A stretch of DNA of 64,000 nt, from assembly GCA_002454815.1 (NCBI GenBank), contig DKJL01000018.1, forward strand, positions 25,129 to 89,128, in the 5' to 3' direction. The stretch comes from Flavobacteriales bacterium UBA6693 (GTDB lineage Bacteria > Bacteroidota > Bacteroidia > Flavobacteriales > Weeksellaceae). Shown piece by piece: positions 17,733-26,122 of the stretch. Position 1 is the stretch's first letter, and every line of letters starts with the position of its first letter. Made by a program: the position numbers and the translations under genes. Under the pieces are notes generated by a model. The model was not told where the DNA came from, did no database searches, and saw only the letters and a program-made list of their open reading frames with translations.

Positions 17733-18239
17733 ATGATAGATTCGCCCTATTTTCCGTACGCATTTGCATTGTTGATCGCTTTGCCGTTTTTGGTATACGC
17801 CCGACAGTTCGTTTATACGTACATTAAATTGAAAAAACAGCAGATTCATTTGCTCACAGTAAAAGGGCAATCCGAACAGCGCATTAATGCTTATGAACGC
17901 CTGACACTTTTTCTTGAACGGCTGAAACCTTCCAATTTGGTTAGCAAATTTGGAGAAGTGGCACCGCATGAATTTGTTTTTCTGGCAGAGAAGACCATCA
18001 ATGAAGAATTCGATTACAACGCTTCGCAGCAGCTGTATCTTACGAAAAACGCCTGGAATCAGGTACAGAATTGCCGCAACAGCGTGATACATTTGCTGCA
18101 CAAAACTTACGAAAATCTGAGCGCCGAGAGCACTTTGCAGGATTACAAAACTGTGCTGCTGATGAATTATATTAATGAGGAAGATTATATCGCGTCAGCA
18201 ATTGAAACGCTGCGCAAAGAAAATTTAATAGTAAACTAA
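17733..18239 (+). CDS. Conserved single-pass membrane protein, unknown function
   Basis: The 168-residue protein has one N-terminal membrane helix (residues about 8-28) followed by a charged, helical soluble part that probably faces the cytoplasm. Similar proteins are found in Flavobacteriia next to housekeeping genes, and the family may be the one called DUF7935; I am not certain. The ATG at 17733 is preferred over the adjoining GTG. The inorganic pyrophosphatase gene starts six bases after the stop, so they share a transcript. Confidence 0.75.
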   Translation: MIDSPYFPYAFALLIALPFLVYARQFVYTYIKLKKQQIHLLTVKGQSEQRINAYERLTLFLERLKPSNLVSKFGEVAPHEFVFLAEKTINEEFDYNASQQLYLTKNAWNQVQNCRNSVIHLLHKTYENLSAESTLQDYKTVLLMNYINEEDYIASAIETLRKENLIVN

Positions 18240-18245
18240 ATAGAA

Positions 18246-18857
18246 ATGATACCTAATTTTAAAGCACATCCGTGGCACGGAATTCCTGTTGGAGACGAGG
18301 CACCGAATGTGGTCAATGTATTTGTGGAAATTGTACCCAGTGATACAATAAAATATGAAATCGATAAACTGAGTGGTTATTTAAAAGTAGACCGCCCACA
18401 GCAGTTCTCTAATATTATCCCGGCTTTATACGGCTTTATTCCACGCACTTATTGCCACGACGAAGTTCTGCGTTTGGCGATCGAAAGCGGCGCTACCGAT
18501 GTCAGTACGGGCGATCTGGATCCACTGGACATCTGTGTTTTAAGTTCACACAGTATTCACGCTGGTGGCATGCTGATGGAAGCGATTCCGATCGGTGGTT
18601 TTAAAATGATTGACAAAGGAGAAGCCGATGATAAAATTGTGGCTGTCATGAAAGGCGATCATGCTTTCGGGCACTTCCGAGATATTTCTGAACTTCCGGA
18701 AGCGGAAGTGAAAAGGTTGATGCACTATTTCCTTACGTACAAAAATTTGCCGGATGAACCTGCAAAATGCAGAATTCAGGAAGTGTATGGCGCGGTACAC
18801 GCAAAAGACGTTATTATTGCTTCACAGAAAGATTATTCCAATAAATTCGGCGGATAA
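18246..18857 (+). CDS. ppa: Inorganic pyrophosphatase, family I
   Basis: This soluble Mg2+-dependent enzyme splits pyrophosphate produced by biosynthesis. The 203-residue protein carries the active-site signature DLDPLDICVL near residue 93 and the upstream acidic and basic residues expected of family I. It is followed by a terminator and then by a membrane pyrophosphatase gene, so two enzymes with the same substrate sit side by side. Confidence 0.95.
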   Translation: MIPNFKAHPWHGIPVGDEAPNVVNVFVEIVPSDTIKYEIDKLSGYLKVDRPQQFSNIIPALYGFIPRTYCHDEVLRLAIESGATDVSTGDLDPLDICVLSSHSIHAGGMLMEAIPIGGFKMIDKGEADDKIVAVMKGDHAFGHFRDISELPEAEVKRLMHYFLTYKNLPDEPAKCRIQEVYGAVHAKDVIIASQKDYSNKFGG

Positions 18858-18880
18858 TTTTTATCTAAATAATCCTACAG

Positions 18881-18911
18881 AAAGACAGATGTTCGCATTT
18901 GTCTTTTTTTA
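18881..18911 (+). terminator. Rho-independent terminator with TTCG loop
   Basis: An 11-bp stem (18881-18891 with 18896-18906, one G-T pair) is closed by a TTCG tetraloop and followed by a T-run. It ends the ppa unit. Confidence 0.92.
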
Positions 18912-18925
18912 TTTGCGGCAGCGGG

Positions 18926-18954
18926 TTGGCACTGAGAAAAAATGCGTATTTTCG
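18926..18954 (+). promoter_or_regulatory. Promoter of the membrane pyrophosphatase gene
   Basis: A TTG at 18926-18928 is followed after 18 bases by TATTTTCG (18947-18954), one base off TAnnTTTG. The leader to the ATG would be about 50 bases. Confidence 0.6.
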
Positions 18955-19011
18955 GTAGGCTTTTGATTATGTAAAGTAAACACTTTAACCAATAACATTA
19001 AACATTAATCT

Positions 19012-21744
19012 ATGGAATTATTTATTTTGGTGCCAATTTTTGGCATTTTAGCTTTAATTTACACTTTTGTGCAAAGTGCCTGGGTCGAAAAACAAGACAC
19101 CGGCAGCGACCGTATGCGTGAGATCAGTGGACACATTGCCGATGGCGCTATGGCTTTTCTGCGCGCGGAGTACAAAATCATGTTGTACTTTGTAGTGATC
19201 GTTGCAATATTGCTCGCCATCATGGGCGCGTCTAACGAAGCTTCACACTGGACCATCGGAATTTCTTTCGTATTGGGTGCCATTCTTTCAGCACTTGCTG
19301 GTTTTATCGGAATGCGCATTGCCACGAAGGCGAACGTCCGTACTGCCCAAGCGGCCAAAACTTCTTTATCAAAAGCATTAAAAGTTTCTTTCACTGGCGG
19401 TTCCGTAATGGGAATGGGCGTTGCAGGTTTGGCAGTGCTCGGGCTAGGTGCTTTATATTTAATTATTAAACAAATATTTGCGCCGGGTGCCGGAGTGGAT
19501 TCTGTTGAGATGGAGCGAACCATCGAAATATTAACCGGCTTTTCCCTCGGTGCCGAATCAATCGCATTATTTGCGCGTGTGGGTGGAGGGATTTACACCA
19601 AAGCGGCAGATGTTGGCGCAGACCTTGTGGGCAAAGTAGAAGCGGGAATTCCGGAAGATGATCCTAGAAATCCTGCTACGATTGCCGACAACGTGGGTGA
19701 TAATGTGGGGGACGTTGCCGGTATGGGCGCCGACTTATTCGGTTCCTATGTTGCCACTGTACTAGCGACGATGGTGCTGGGCCGCGAAACTTTTTCCAAC
19801 GATGCTTTTGGCGGATTCGCGCCGATTTTATTGCCAATGATGATTGCCGGAACGGGAATTATATACTCAATGATCGGAACGCTCTTTGTAAAAATCGGAA
19901 ACGATACAGAACTGGACACTGCTCCGGTGCAGAATGCACTGAATTTCGGAAACTGGGGAAGTATCACACTTACCGCCATCTCTTCCTATTTCCTCGTCAA
20001 CTACCTTTTGCCGGATACCATGACGCTCCGCGATTATGAATTTACCAAAATGGGCGTCTTCGGTGCCATCATGGTCGGTCTCGTCGTAGGAACGCTGATG
20101 AGCGTGATTACAGAGTATTATACTGCCATGGGCAAAAGACCGGTGAAGAGTATCATCAAACAATCCTCAACAGGTCATGCCACCAATATTATCGGCGGTT
20201 TATCCGTAGGAATGGAATCTACGCTTCTGCCGATTCTCGTTCTGGCCGGCGGAATTTTCGGATCGTATTTGTGCGCCGGTCTATATGGTGTCGCGATCGC
20301 TGCGGCCGGGATGATGGCGACCACGGCGATGCAACTGGCGATCGACGCCTTTGGTCCTATCGCAGATAACGCTGGCGGTATCGCAGAAATGAGTGAGTTG
20401 CCAAAAGAAGTCCGGCAAAAAACCGATATCTTGGACGCTGTTGGAAACACGACGGCAGCCACAGGAAAAGGATTTGCGATCGCTTCTGCTGCCTTGACGG
20501 CTTTAGCGCTTTTTGCAGCCTTTGTTGGCATCGCCGGGATCGATGGAATTGATATTTACCGAGCGGATGTCCTGGCAGGATTATTTGTAGGTGGAATGAT
20601 TCCTTTTATATTTTCTTCCTTGGCGATAACGGCCGTCGGCCAGGCTGCAATGGCCATGGTAGAGGAAGTGCGTCGACAGTTCAGGGAAATCCCGGGAATT
20701 TTGGAGGGAAAAGCTACACCGGAATATGAAAAATGCGTTGCAATTTCGACAGATGCTTCTATTAGAAAAATGCTACTTCCCGGTGCTATTGCGCTGGTTT
20801 CTCCGTTATTGGTCGGGTTCATATTTGGTCCTGAAGTATTGGGAGGTTTCCTCGCCGGTGCCACTGTATCGGGCGTACTGATGGGAATGTTTCAAAATAA
20901 CGCCGGTGGTGCTTGGGACAATGCAAAAAAATCATTCGAGCAGGGCGTTGACATTAACGGAGAAACTTACTACAAAGGCTCCGAGCCGCACAAAGCTTCC
21001 GTGACCGGTGATACCGTGGGTGATCCGTTTAAAGATACCTCAGGGCCGTCGATGAACATTTTAATTAAATTAATGTCAATCGTTTCTTTGGTGATTGCTC
21101 CGACACTGGCGATAATGCACAAAGATCAGATTGAGCAGAACCGCGCTGCCAAACTTCAGGTACTGCAGAAATATTCCGGGCTGGCGGTAAATCCTGTTTC
21201 CACCGGAAACAGCAGCGGACCAGTCGCTGTACTGGCGCCCCGCGGCGGGATGAATGAGGAAGGAGATTATATTTACGACACGGGAGCTCAGCGTACCATC
21301 GCGCTTGGCGACAAGGCAATTGTGGTCGGTGAAAATAGTCAGCTTTTTCATCTGTATAATGGCATCATCGCAAAAGAGCAATCACTTCTTAATGAAGATG
21401 CCTGGTACACTTTAGAAAATGTGAATTTTCTGCCTGGCAGCAGCGATCTCCGTGCCGGAACGGAACAGACGCTGCACAATTTAGCCGAAATGATGACTGC
21501 GTATCCGACCATGCGTATAAAAATTGGTGGCTACACGGATAGTTCGGGCAGTGAAGAAACGAACAGAACTTTATCTAACCTCCGTGCCCAGGCCGTAAAA
21601 CTACATTTGCTGGAGATGGGAATTGATGCCGACCGCATCGAAGCCGAAGGTTACGGATCTCAATTTCCGATTTGTCCTGAGGGTGACACCGACGAATGTA
21701 ATGCGCAAAACCGACGAATCGACGTGCGCGTTTTAAGTCTGTAA
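19012..21744 (+). CDS. hppA: Membrane ion-pumping pyrophosphatase fused to an OmpA-like domain
   Basis: Residues 1 to about 710 form a standard multi-helix membrane pyrophosphatase. The pyrophosphate-binding segment [15 protein letters not shown] continues into a repeated DNVGDNVGD motif around residues 199-240. The segment [10 protein letters not shown] (about 478-487) has Ala and Gly at the two positions that mark the K+-dependent class, whose members are usually Na+ pumps. A linker of about 90 residues leads to an OmpA-like peptidoglycan-binding domain (about 800-910, with [16 protein letters not shown] and NRRIDVRV). Family members have an outward-facing C-terminus, so this domain would lie in the periplasm. 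The usual family length is 660-800 residues. Confidence 0.93.
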   Translation: MELFILVPIFGILALIYTFVQSAWVEKQDTGSDRMREISGHIADGAMAFLRAEYKIMLYFVVIVAILLAIMGASNEASHWTIGISFVLGAILSALAGFIGMRIATKANVRTAQAAKTSLSKALKVSFTGGSVMGMGVAGLAVLGLGALYLIIKQIFAPGAGVDSVEMERTIEILTGFSLGAESIALFARVGGGIYTKAADVGADLVGKVEAGIPEDDPRNPATIADNVGDNVGDVAGMGADLFGSYVATVLATMVLGRETFSNDAFGGFAPILLPMMIAGTGIIYSMIGTLFVKIGNDTELDTAPVQNALNFGNWGSITLTAISSYFLVNYLLPDTMTLRDYEFTKMGVFGAIMVGLVVGTLMSVITEYYTAMGKRPVKSIIKQSSTGHATNIIGGLSVGMESTLLPILVLAGGIFGSYLCAGLYGVAIAAAGMMATTAMQLAIDAFGPIADNAGGIAEMSELPKEVRQKTDILDAVGNTTAATGKGFAIASAALTALALFAAFVGIAGIDGIDIYRADVLAGLFVGGMIPFIFSSLAITAVGQAAMAMVEEVRRQFREIPGILEGKATPEYEKCVAISTDASIRKMLLPGAIALVSPLLVGFIFGPEVLGGFLAGATVSGVLMGMFQNNAGGAWDNAKKSFEQGVDINGETYYKGSEPHKASVTGDTVGDPFKDTSGPSMNILIKLMSIVSLVIAPTLAIMHKDQIEQNRAAKLQVLQKYSGLAVNPVSTGNSSGPVAVLAPRGGMNEEGDYIYDTGAQRTIALGDKAIVVGENSQLFHLYNGIIAKEQSLLNEDAWYTLENVNFLPGSSDLRAGTEQTLHNLAEMMTAYPTMRIKIGGYTDSSGSEETNRTLSNLRAQAVKLHLLEMGIDADRIEAEGYGSQFPICPEGDTDECNAQNRRIDVRVLSL

Positions 21745-21765
21745 GTCAGAAAAATTAACTATTAA

Positions 21766-21804
21766 AAAACCGCCGTATGTCACAGTACGGCGGTTTTGTT
21801 TTTT
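21766..21804. terminator. Bidirectional terminator
   Basis: A perfect 12-bp stem (21766-21777 with 21786-21797) has A and T flanks and serves the pyrophosphatase gene and the convergent corA gene. Confidence 0.92.
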
Positions 21805-22705
21805 ACCACTTCTTTTTTCGGACGTACAGAAAAGTGACAACCACGATCAAAAGCATCGCTGCCAGTGTGTAATAGTAACCATACTGGATGTTGAGTTCCG
21901 GCATAAAAACGAAATTCATCCCATAAACACCGGCAATAAAAGTTATCGGGAAAAAATACATTGAATAAATAGCGAGCATCTTCATCACCTGATTCGCCTT
22001 TTGGTCGCTCATTGCTAAAAACATCGAAATGAGATTGGTAATTTGCGCCGTAAGATGTTCGAAATCATTGATGACATCTTTTTGTTTGTCCTTAAGGTCC
22101 GTTACCGACGAGTCGTCCAGCTCCAGCAATTTAAACTTATCGACCCATGCTGCGGTTATACTGAGAATTCGCGCATTCAAGCCTGCTTTTCTTTTTAAAC
22201 GGTAAAGGCGGCGGATGTGAGTCGACTCACTGCTGTTGCGCAGAAAAATTTCGCTTTCTATTGTATCCATCAGATCGAGTAGATTAGTCGCTTCATCATC
22301 AAAAGATTTTAATACTTTCAACGCAAGGTTTAGCGCCATCTCATCGCGTGTGATTTCTGCGTTTTCTTTAAGTTTTACTTCATTCTTTAATTCGAAAATA
22401 CTTTTATTATTTAGCCGGTGGATGGTGATAATGATACCGTCCAGCAGGAAAATTCCCAACTTTGTCGACACGTCGCTGATGGTATTTAAATTAACCCGTT
22501 CCGACTCTGTATTTTCGCGCAGCAGAAAGAAGTTTACGGCGTCGTCCTGCTCAAATTTCGGTAGGTGATTGGTATCTACTGTATCCTCCAGCATCAACGG
22601 ATTAATGCCGTATTTTGCATGCAGAAAATTAAGATCTTCACTGTTGGGGCGCTGCACATCAACCCATTCGCAGTGCTGATTTTTGAATAAAACTTCTATT
22701 GCCAT
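21803..22705 (-). CDS. corA: Magnesium/cobalt transporter CorA
   Basis: The 300-residue protein has a long cytoplasmic helical N-terminal part and two C-terminal membrane helices. The pore signature YGMNF closes the first helix and lysines follow the second. The ATG at 22705 is chosen because a perfect -7 element ends four bases before it; the longer frame would begin upstream of that promoter. It is divergent from fabH with a short shared region. Confidence 0.93.
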   Translation of the reverse strand: MAIEVLFKNQHCEWVDVQRPNSEDLNFLHAKYGINPLMLEDTVDTNHLPKFEQDDAVNFFLLRENTESERVNLNTISDVSTKLGIFLLDGIIITIHRLNNKSIFELKNEVKLKENAEITRDEMALNLALKVLKSFDDEATNLLDLMDTIESEIFLRNSSESTHIRRLYRLKRKAGLNARILSITAAWVDKFKLLELDDSSVTDLKDKQKDVINDFEHLTAQITNLISMFLAMSDQKANQVMKMLAIYSMYFFPITFIAGVYGMNFVFMPELNIQYGYYYTLAAMLLIVVVTFLYVRKKKW

Positions 22706-22709
22706 TTGG

Positions 22710-22741
22710 CAAATGTAGGCTAAATTTGAAATCGTTGGCAA
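22710..22741 (-). promoter_or_regulatory. corA promoter, leaderless arrangement
   Basis: On the minus strand TTTTG (ending at 22739) is followed after 21 bases by TACATTTG (22717-22710). The ATG begins only four bases later, so the transcript probably starts at the A of the start codon or within a few bases of it. Confidence 0.65.
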
Positions 22742-22765
22742 AATACAGTCCTCGCTCAAATTCTC

Positions 22766-22773
22766 TATATTTG
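22766..22773 (+). promoter_or_regulatory. -7 element of the fabH promoter
   Basis: TATATTTG matches TAnnTTTG exactly and lies 15 bases before the ATG at 22789. The nearest TTG (22735-22737) is 28 bases upstream, longer than usual. Confidence 0.45.
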
Positions 22774-22788
22774 TTTAAATTTATTCTT

Positions 22789-23811
22789 ATGATAAAAAGC
22801 CGCATTACAGGAATAGGGCATTACGTCCCAGAAAATATAGTTACCAATGACGATCTGGCGAAATTGATGACCACCAATGATGAATGGATCACCGAACGGA
22901 CGGGCATCAAAGAACGGCATCACCGCAAAAACAGGAATGACTCGGAAGAAACCACCGCTTTTCTGGGTTTTAAAGCAGCCCAATCCGCACTCAAAAACGC
23001 AGGTTTAGAAGCGAAAGATCTGGATTATATCGTATTTGCCACACTTTCACCGGATTATTATTTTCCAGGTTGTGGTGTGCTTTTGCAGGAAATGCTGGGT
23101 TGTGATAGCATCGGCGCGCTGGATGTCCGCAATCAGTGTTCTGGTTTTGTCTATGCGATGAGCGTGGCAAACGCTTTTATTAAAGCCGGACAATACAAAA
23201 ACATTTTGGTCGTCGGTGCCGAAATTCATTCTTTTGGCCTTGATTTTTCTGATGCCGGCCGGGGAGTTTCCGTTATTTTCGGCGACGGCGCGGGTGCAGT
23301 AATACTTTCTGCACATAACGATGACAATTCCGGCGATATTTTGGCGACCAATATGCATTCGGAAGGAAAGCATGCCGAGGAACTTTGCACCAAGTTCCCA
23401 GGCTCCAAGTTTGGCTGGAGCGACAGGCTGCGCGATGAACCGGAAGCGGTGACCGACGCAGAAATTTATCCGGTGATGAATGGTAATTTCGTGTTCAAAC
23501 ACGCGGTGACAAGATTTCCTGAAACGATGACAGAAGCCTTGAAAGATGCCGGGAAATCCGTCGAAGATCTTGATATGTTTATCCCGCATCAGGCAAATCT
23601 GCGCATCGCTCAGTTTGTGCAGCAGCGTTTTGGCCTGCCGGATGAAAAAGTTTATAACAATATTCAGCGTTTTGGCAATACCACTGCGGCATCGATTCCG
23701 ATCGCACTTAGCGAGGCCATTGCTGAAGGTAAAATAAAGCGCGGTGATCTGGTATTAGTGTCCGCGTTCGGAAGCGGCTTTACCTGGGGCTCCGTTTTAT
23801 TCGAGTATTAA
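22789..23811 (+). CDS. fabH: 3-oxoacyl-ACP synthase III (KAS III)
   Basis: It condenses acetyl-CoA or branched acyl-CoA with malonyl-ACP to start fatty acid synthesis. The 340-residue protein has the full Cys-His-Asn set: Cys in NQCSGFVYAM, His in IPHQANLRI and Asn in RFGNTTAAS. The ATG at 22789 gives the family-typical N-terminus MIKSRITGIGHYVPE; an upstream in-frame start would run into corA. Flavobacteria often have several FabH copies, and which step this one serves is unknown. Confidence 0.95.
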   Translation: MIKSRITGIGHYVPENIVTNDDLAKLMTTNDEWITERTGIKERHHRKNRNDSEETTAFLGFKAAQSALKNAGLEAKDLDYIVFATLSPDYYFPGCGVLLQEMLGCDSIGALDVRNQCSGFVYAMSVANAFIKAGQYKNILVVGAEIHSFGLDFSDAGRGVSVIFGDGAGAVILSAHNDDNSGDILATNMHSEGKHAEELCTKFPGSKFGWSDRLRDEPEAVTDAEIYPVMNGNFVFKHAVTRFPETMTEALKDAGKSVEDLDMFIPHQANLRIAQFVQQRFGLPDEKVYNNIQRFGNTTAASIPIALSEAIAEGKIKRGDLVLVSAFGSGFTWGSVLFEY

Positions 23812-23838
23812 ACAACCGAAGATAATAGAAATTTAAAG

Positions 23839-23878
23839 AAAGAAACCGTCACTTGCTATTGAGACGGTTTCTTTTTTT
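23839..23878. terminator. Bidirectional terminator
   Basis: A perfect 10-bp stem (23841-23850 with 23863-23872) has an A-rich left side and a T7 right side. It serves fabH and the convergent small lipoprotein gene. Confidence 0.9.
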
Positions 23879-24059
23879 ATTGAACTGTTAGGGAGTCGAG
23901 ATTGACATCATCGTCGTACAGAGCAGCAGAATCTACGCCCGCGTTCCTTTTATGTTCTACGCTGTGTTCGCCTTTGAACTCCTCGCGTTGTTCTTCTTTT
24001 TGTGCGCAGCTCGCTAATGTAATCGTAGCCAAAACTGCCAAAGCAAATAATTTTTTCAT
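23877..24059 (-). CDS. Small lipoprotein
   Basis: This 60-residue protein has a typical lipoprotein signal with lipobox LASC at residues 15-18 and a short charged mature part rich in Glu, Lys and Asp. The mature protein would be only about 43 residues. I do not recognise a family. The clear signal peptide, the ATG and the terminator right after the stop support a real gene. Confidence 0.75.
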   Translation of the reverse strand: MKKLFALAVLATITLASCAQKEEQREEFKGEHSVEHKRNAGVDSAALYDDDVNLDSLTVQ

Positions 24060-24171
24060 GTGAGTTTATTTAATTATGATTTTAGCTATCAAACTTTATG
24101 CAAACGGACGGTGCACTCATTTAAATATTAAACGCATCCAGAAAATCTGCTGAGATTAAACTTAAATTTAA

Positions 24172-25014
24172 TTATTGGAAAACCTGCAATTCTGCACCAT
24201 CAAAACTGGCGAAAACCATTGTTGGATGGGACTCTTGATGGAATAATTTACCTGATCTGTCAATTCCAACAGCGCCGGCAAAACCATCAATTTTTGTAAG
24301 TTCCTCAAAAGTTTTATTAAACGCTTGTTCTATAGACATCCCGTCAGTAACGCGTGTTACAATTTTAGCAGCGGTCGCGTTGCTTACAATATCTTCGCCC
24401 ACGCCTGTGCAGCTGATTCCACAGAATTCGTTGGCATAATTTCCGGCCACCGTGGCCGAATCGGAAATACGTCCTTTTAATTCAAACCCTTTTCCGCCCG
24501 TCGAAGTAGCCGCTGCGATATTGCCGGAACCGTCGAGCGCCACACATCCTACAGTCCCGCTCCCGTTGCCTTTTCGTTTTTCCTCAAATTCCTGCCGACG
24601 CTGAGGAGTTTCCGGATTATATTCTTCTATTTTATTTTGCGTGGCGTATTCTTTTGCACCGCCATCACCCAAAACGCGGTCTTCTTCTTTCTTTAAAAGT
24701 TGTGCAAGAACAATGGGATGCCGCACATTTTCCACGTTAATGACACCGGAAAACTTCTGTGTTTCGCCATTCATCAGCGCGGCAGTCATCCTTATTCTTC
24801 CGTCGCTTTGAATCTGTGAGCCGGTACCGGCATTGAAAAGTGGGTCGTCTTCCAATAGTTTAACGGTGAAGACCACGGTATCTTCAGCGCTGTGATTTTG
24901 AAGGTACTCAAAGCCGTTTCTTGCAATCTGCTCCAGACTGTTTTGCTTGGCGATTTTTACTTCGTGAGTTTGGTCACTTTCCGAAAAAAAGCCACCGTGT
25001 AGTATGATTTTCAT
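24172..25014 (-). CDS. iaaA: Isoaspartyl peptidase/L-asparaginase (Ntn hydrolase)
   Basis: The 280-residue precursor belongs to the plant-type asparaginase family. It self-cleaves before the Thr in GSGTVGCVALD (near residue 152), freeing the nucleophile. The motif TSTGGKGFELKGRISDSA and the C-terminal small-subunit elements are present. These enzymes split beta-aspartyl dipeptides. Located 20 bases downstream of the cyanophycinase gene, its likely job is to split the beta-Asp-Arg dipeptides that cyanophycinase releases. Confidence 0.9.
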   Translation of the reverse strand: MKIILHGGFFSESDQTHEVKIAKQNSLEQIARNGFEYLQNHSAEDTVVFTVKLLEDDPLFNAGTGSQIQSDGRIRMTAALMNGETQKFSGVINVENVRHPIVLAQLLKKEEDRVLGDGGAKEYATQNKIEEYNPETPQRRQEFEEKRKGNGSGTVGCVALDGSGNIAAATSTGGKGFELKGRISDSATVAGNYANEFCGISCTGVGEDIVSNATAAKIVTRVTDGMSIEQAFNKTFEELTKIDGFAGAVGIDRSGKLFHQESHPTMVFASFDGAELQVFQ

Positions 25015-25034
25015 TTTTTTTATAGTTTAATTGT

Positions 25035-25919
25035 CTAGTCGGAAGGCACCGCGCTATACTGCGAATTAACGATAGTTAAATCTTTACTTTTCAGGTCGAA
25101 ATAATCATTTTGCGATAAAACATGAACAATTAAATTATCAATTGATATGGGCATTCCGATCGAAATGTTGGTAAGATTGGTATCTTTAATGAAGCGGCCA
25201 TCTACAAGGATTACCAGGCCGGAACCAATTGCGGTCATCGTATCTTTGTAAATGTAAAGGCCGGTATCTTCACCGAGTCCGATGCCCAGCGTTCTGGGGT
25301 TATTTACCACCGCCTGAAAAAGTCTCCCGATACGCCCGCGCTGTACGAAATGAGTATCAACAATTACATTTTCTATAAATCCAAGACCTTGAGTGGTTTT
25401 AATTTCTCCTTTCAGCAAAGCTTCACCGCTGGAACCTTGGTAGATCATATTTTCTGACGCCGCGGCGGCACCGGCGGACGTGCCCGCGTAGATGAAATCC
25501 TCTTTCAGATATTTCATTAGAATAATATCGTGGAAACGGCTGCCGCCGAGAATGGAGGTAAGACGTAGCTGGTCGCCTCCCGTAAACATGACCACATCTG
25601 CTGCCGTAGCACGGGCAGTAACGGCATCGCTGTTCGCCTGTTCACGGTTTGTAATATCTAAAATACTGACATTTCTTGCGCCCAGAAATTCGAAAGCACT
25701 TTTATATTCCGGTCCCACGATTTGCGGGATCTGGGAAGCCGTCGTGATAATTTCAATAACGGAATCTTCCTTTAATCTGGATTCATTAATGATTTTGCGT
25801 AGAATGCCACGTTCGAAAAAATTTAGGTTCTTCTCTACATTTTGATCGTAATCGGTCTCTGAAAAGGAGCCTCTGTTGACCGCTCCGCCGATAATCATTA
25901 ATTTTCCAACTGCTTCCAT
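25035..25919 (-). CDS. cphB: Cyanophycinase
   Basis: The 294-residue serine peptidase of family S51 hydrolyses cyanophycin to beta-Asp-Arg dipeptides. The nucleophile motif GTSAGAAAAS lies near residue 145, the strand FTGGDQLRL lies before it, and DTHFVQRGRIGRL follows. No signal peptide is seen, so it acts inside the cell, on granules made by the divergent synthetase. It is first in a two-gene unit with iaaA. Confidence 0.94.
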   Translation of the reverse strand: MEAVGKLMIIGGAVNRGSFSETDYDQNVEKNLNFFERGILRKIINESRLKEDSVIEIITTASQIPQIVGPEYKSAFEFLGARNVSILDITNREQANSDAVTARATAADVVMFTGGDQLRLTSILGGSRFHDIILMKYLKEDFIYAGTSAGAAAASENMIYQGSSGEALLKGEIKTTQGLGFIENVIVDTHFVQRGRIGRLFQAVVNNPRTLGIGLGEDTGLYIYKDTMTAIGSGLVILVDGRFIKDTNLTNISIGMPISIDNLIVHVLSQNDYFDLKSKDLTIVNSQYSAVPSD

Positions 25920-25924
25920 ATTTG

Positions 25925-25959
25925 CAAATTTATAAAAAATATACCACGAGACAGATCAA
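25925..25959 (-). promoter_or_regulatory. cphB promoter, near-leaderless
   Basis: On the minus strand TAAATTTG (25932-25925) matches TAnnTTTG and ends five bases before the ATG. A TTG (25959-25957) lies 24 bases upstream, at the long end of the spacing range. Confidence 0.5.
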
Positions 25960-26061
25960 TTAAGAGGCCGTTTTCGGAGAATGGACTCTCATTTGATAGC
26001 GTATTTCGCGCGCAATAGCGTGATATCAGCGTTTTTTTTTACAACTATTGCCCTTTTCTGT

Positions 26062-26069
26062 TATCTTTG
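26062..26069 (+). promoter_or_regulatory. -7 element upstream of cphA
   Basis: TATCTTTG matches TAnnTTTG. It ends five bases before the ATG of a 15-codon frame at 26075 and 42 bases before the cphA start. The nearest TTG (26048-26050) is only 11 bases away, so -33 is not settled. Confidence 0.45.
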
Positions 26070-26074
26070 ATAAA

Positions 26075-26122
26075 ATGAATAAAACGCATTATATAAATAG
26101 AGTACTTACGTATGAAAATTGA
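26075..26122 (+). CDS. Possible 15-codon leader peptide overlapping the cphA start
   Basis: The frame reads MNKTHYINRVLTYEN and its TGA stop (26120-26122) lies inside the first codons of cphA, whose ATG is at 26112 in another frame. The start is placed like the leaderless starts seen elsewhere in the window. Ribosomes ending here could re-start at cphA. There is no homology evidence, and a chance frame of this length is possible. Confidence 0.25.
   Translation: MNKTHYINRVLTYEN

Noticed and set aside
22706..22759. Longer corA start at 22759
   Set aside because: It would begin upstream of the promoter that ends four bases before the ATG at 22705, and the added residues do not match the family.
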